A DNA stretch of 64,000 bases from Acanthornis magna (Eukaryota; Chordata; Aves; Passeriformes; Acanthizidae): contig JAWUZG010000032.1 of NCBI GenBank assembly GCA_036785705.1, positions 15,929,501 through 15,993,500 of the forward strand, written 5' to 3'. Each line of letters opens with the position of its first letter. The stretch's first letter is position 1. Both the position numbers and the translations under genes were made by a program. Shown one piece after another: positions 62,901 to 64,000 of the stretch. Below the pieces are notes generated by a model. The model was not told the origin of the DNA. It ran no database searches and was given only the letters and a program-made list of their open reading frames with translations.

Positions 62901-64000
62901 GAGCTGGTCATCAACACAAATTTGTGCTCCAAGCAAGGCAGCACAAGCACAGAGGTTTCCATTTGTTGATATGCAGGTTTGAGGAGAAAGAAAGAATAAA
63001 AATCCTCGCACCAAAACATTTTCAGCTTTGAAAGTCGGCTTTATTGTGATCTAATAGACAAGCTGAAAAAGGTGGCATGACTTGATGGCCTCATAAGATG
63101 GGTTTCTGACTGTGAGACTTCTCTGGGACACTTTGGAAATAAAGCCAGATAGACCGAATGTATTTTCCTCTCAAAAGAGACAGACCTTTGATTCCTGTGT
63201 GAAGACAGGCTTTCCTTGCACAGCTCCTTTGAAAGAACCAAGTATAATCAAGCGCACTTTAGTTTCCGCATCAAGGTGTAAAGTAGTTTCAGGGCTCTGA
63301 AGAGCACAAAACAAAAACCTACATCACACAGCTTATGTTTTAACTTCAGAGATGAGGAAAATGACAATAACTCAGCTTCTGCTTGTATCCTGCACTGTCA
63401 GCTGTAAATCCCTGCACTTAGGTGTATCATCTTCAAAGAGCTTTAACTGATGCCTTGGAATATTTATGGCAGCAGAAGACCTTCAGGCCAAGGGGCTGGC
63501 ACTCATTCACCAGCAGGGCATCCAGTCAGAGGAGGCCTGAGTACAGAGAGAGGCTAACTGAGCTGGAAGGTCTCTTTCAGATGAGCTATGGGTGGGAATG
63601 TCTGTAGGGTTAGTGATTGCAGAATCCCTTGGTGAATGTGGCTGTGTTAATGGAACTCAAACGGACTCTCCCTCAGCCCAGCATCTCCACCAGGCACAGG
63701 GCAATGGGTGAAACTTCAGAAAGCAGTGCTTTTTGCCATCCTGGCTGTTGTATCTTCTGGGGTGCAAGCTCTCTGTTCACCTAATGTGACCTAGGCCATG
63801 CCCTGAACTGGACTGCTGAGTCATGTAGCTGGTTCTGGGTTGTGTCCTCTGCAGCTCAGTGATGTAAGAGCACCCAGATGCAGCTTTTTCCCCACACTAG
63901 CAAAATGAGGGTATGTGCCTAGACTTAGCAACCTGTTAAGTAAATCCCATCTTCTGTATATAGCTGGATGAAGGAAGGAGTGACTTCCTAGATGTGATAA
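56995..64000. other. No gene recognised to the end of the window
   Basis: AT-rich non-coding DNA. Short open frames such as 59938-60120 and 63422-63607 show no family motifs. I looked for exons of C6orf163 and CFAP206, which come next in the human order, and saw none. One exact 28-bp duplication lies at 62850-62914. Confidence 0.5.
62850..62914. repeat. Exact direct duplication, 28 bp, 37-bp period
   Basis: CTGTCCTTAAAGCTGAGCTG followed by GTCATCAA occurs at 62850-62877 and again at 62887-62914, separated by nine bases. The perfect identity implies a recent duplication. Confidence 0.95.

Overview
This window is nuclear DNA from a bird, probably a passerine. It has large introns and AT-rich intergenic DNA, vertebrate splice signals, several avian CR1 LINE copies, and one SINE with a tRNA-Ile-like head and a CR1-like tail, a type known from passerines. 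Gene content and order (ZNF292, then GJB7, SMIM8, C6orf163) match the block known from human 6q14-q15 and its avian counterpart.

Layout. Positions 1-226 look like the 3' part of an ERV LTR. From there to about 18.2 kb lies the 3' half of ZNF292 on the + strand: three internal exons (3635-3837, 6633-6769, 7976-8117) and a giant last exon with 7173 coding bases (9859-17031) plus 3' UTR. The 5' exons are outside the window. GJB7 (connexin 25-like) is an intact single-exon coding region on the - strand at 23616-24410, convergent with ZNF292. From 24.4 to 40.2 kb the DNA is intergenic and holds a (TG)n tract, a 1.8-kb CR1 element with a SINE nested inside it, and further CR1 pieces. A CpG island at about 40.22-40.68 kb marks the promoter of SMIM8 (+ strand), with a non-coding first exon and two coding exons (41467-41586, 42515-42673) that give a complete 92-residue single-pass membrane protein. 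At 45920-46050 there is a clear remnant of the first coding exon of C6orf163, with its ATG changed to GTG and a frameshift, so it looks like a pseudogene. From 46 kb to the end I recognise no further exon, only one CR1 fragment, short tandem duplications and simple repeats.

The genes are unrelated in function and are neighbours by conserved synteny: a nuclear zinc-finger protein, a gap-junction subunit, a small membrane protein and a coiled-coil protein gene. I saw no CRISPR array, stand-alone RNA gene or novel multi-gene system. The most interesting points are the decayed C6orf163 exon, the SINE-in-CR1 nest, the CR1-flanked SMIM8 promoter, and the 31-T tract at a ZNF292 splice acceptor.
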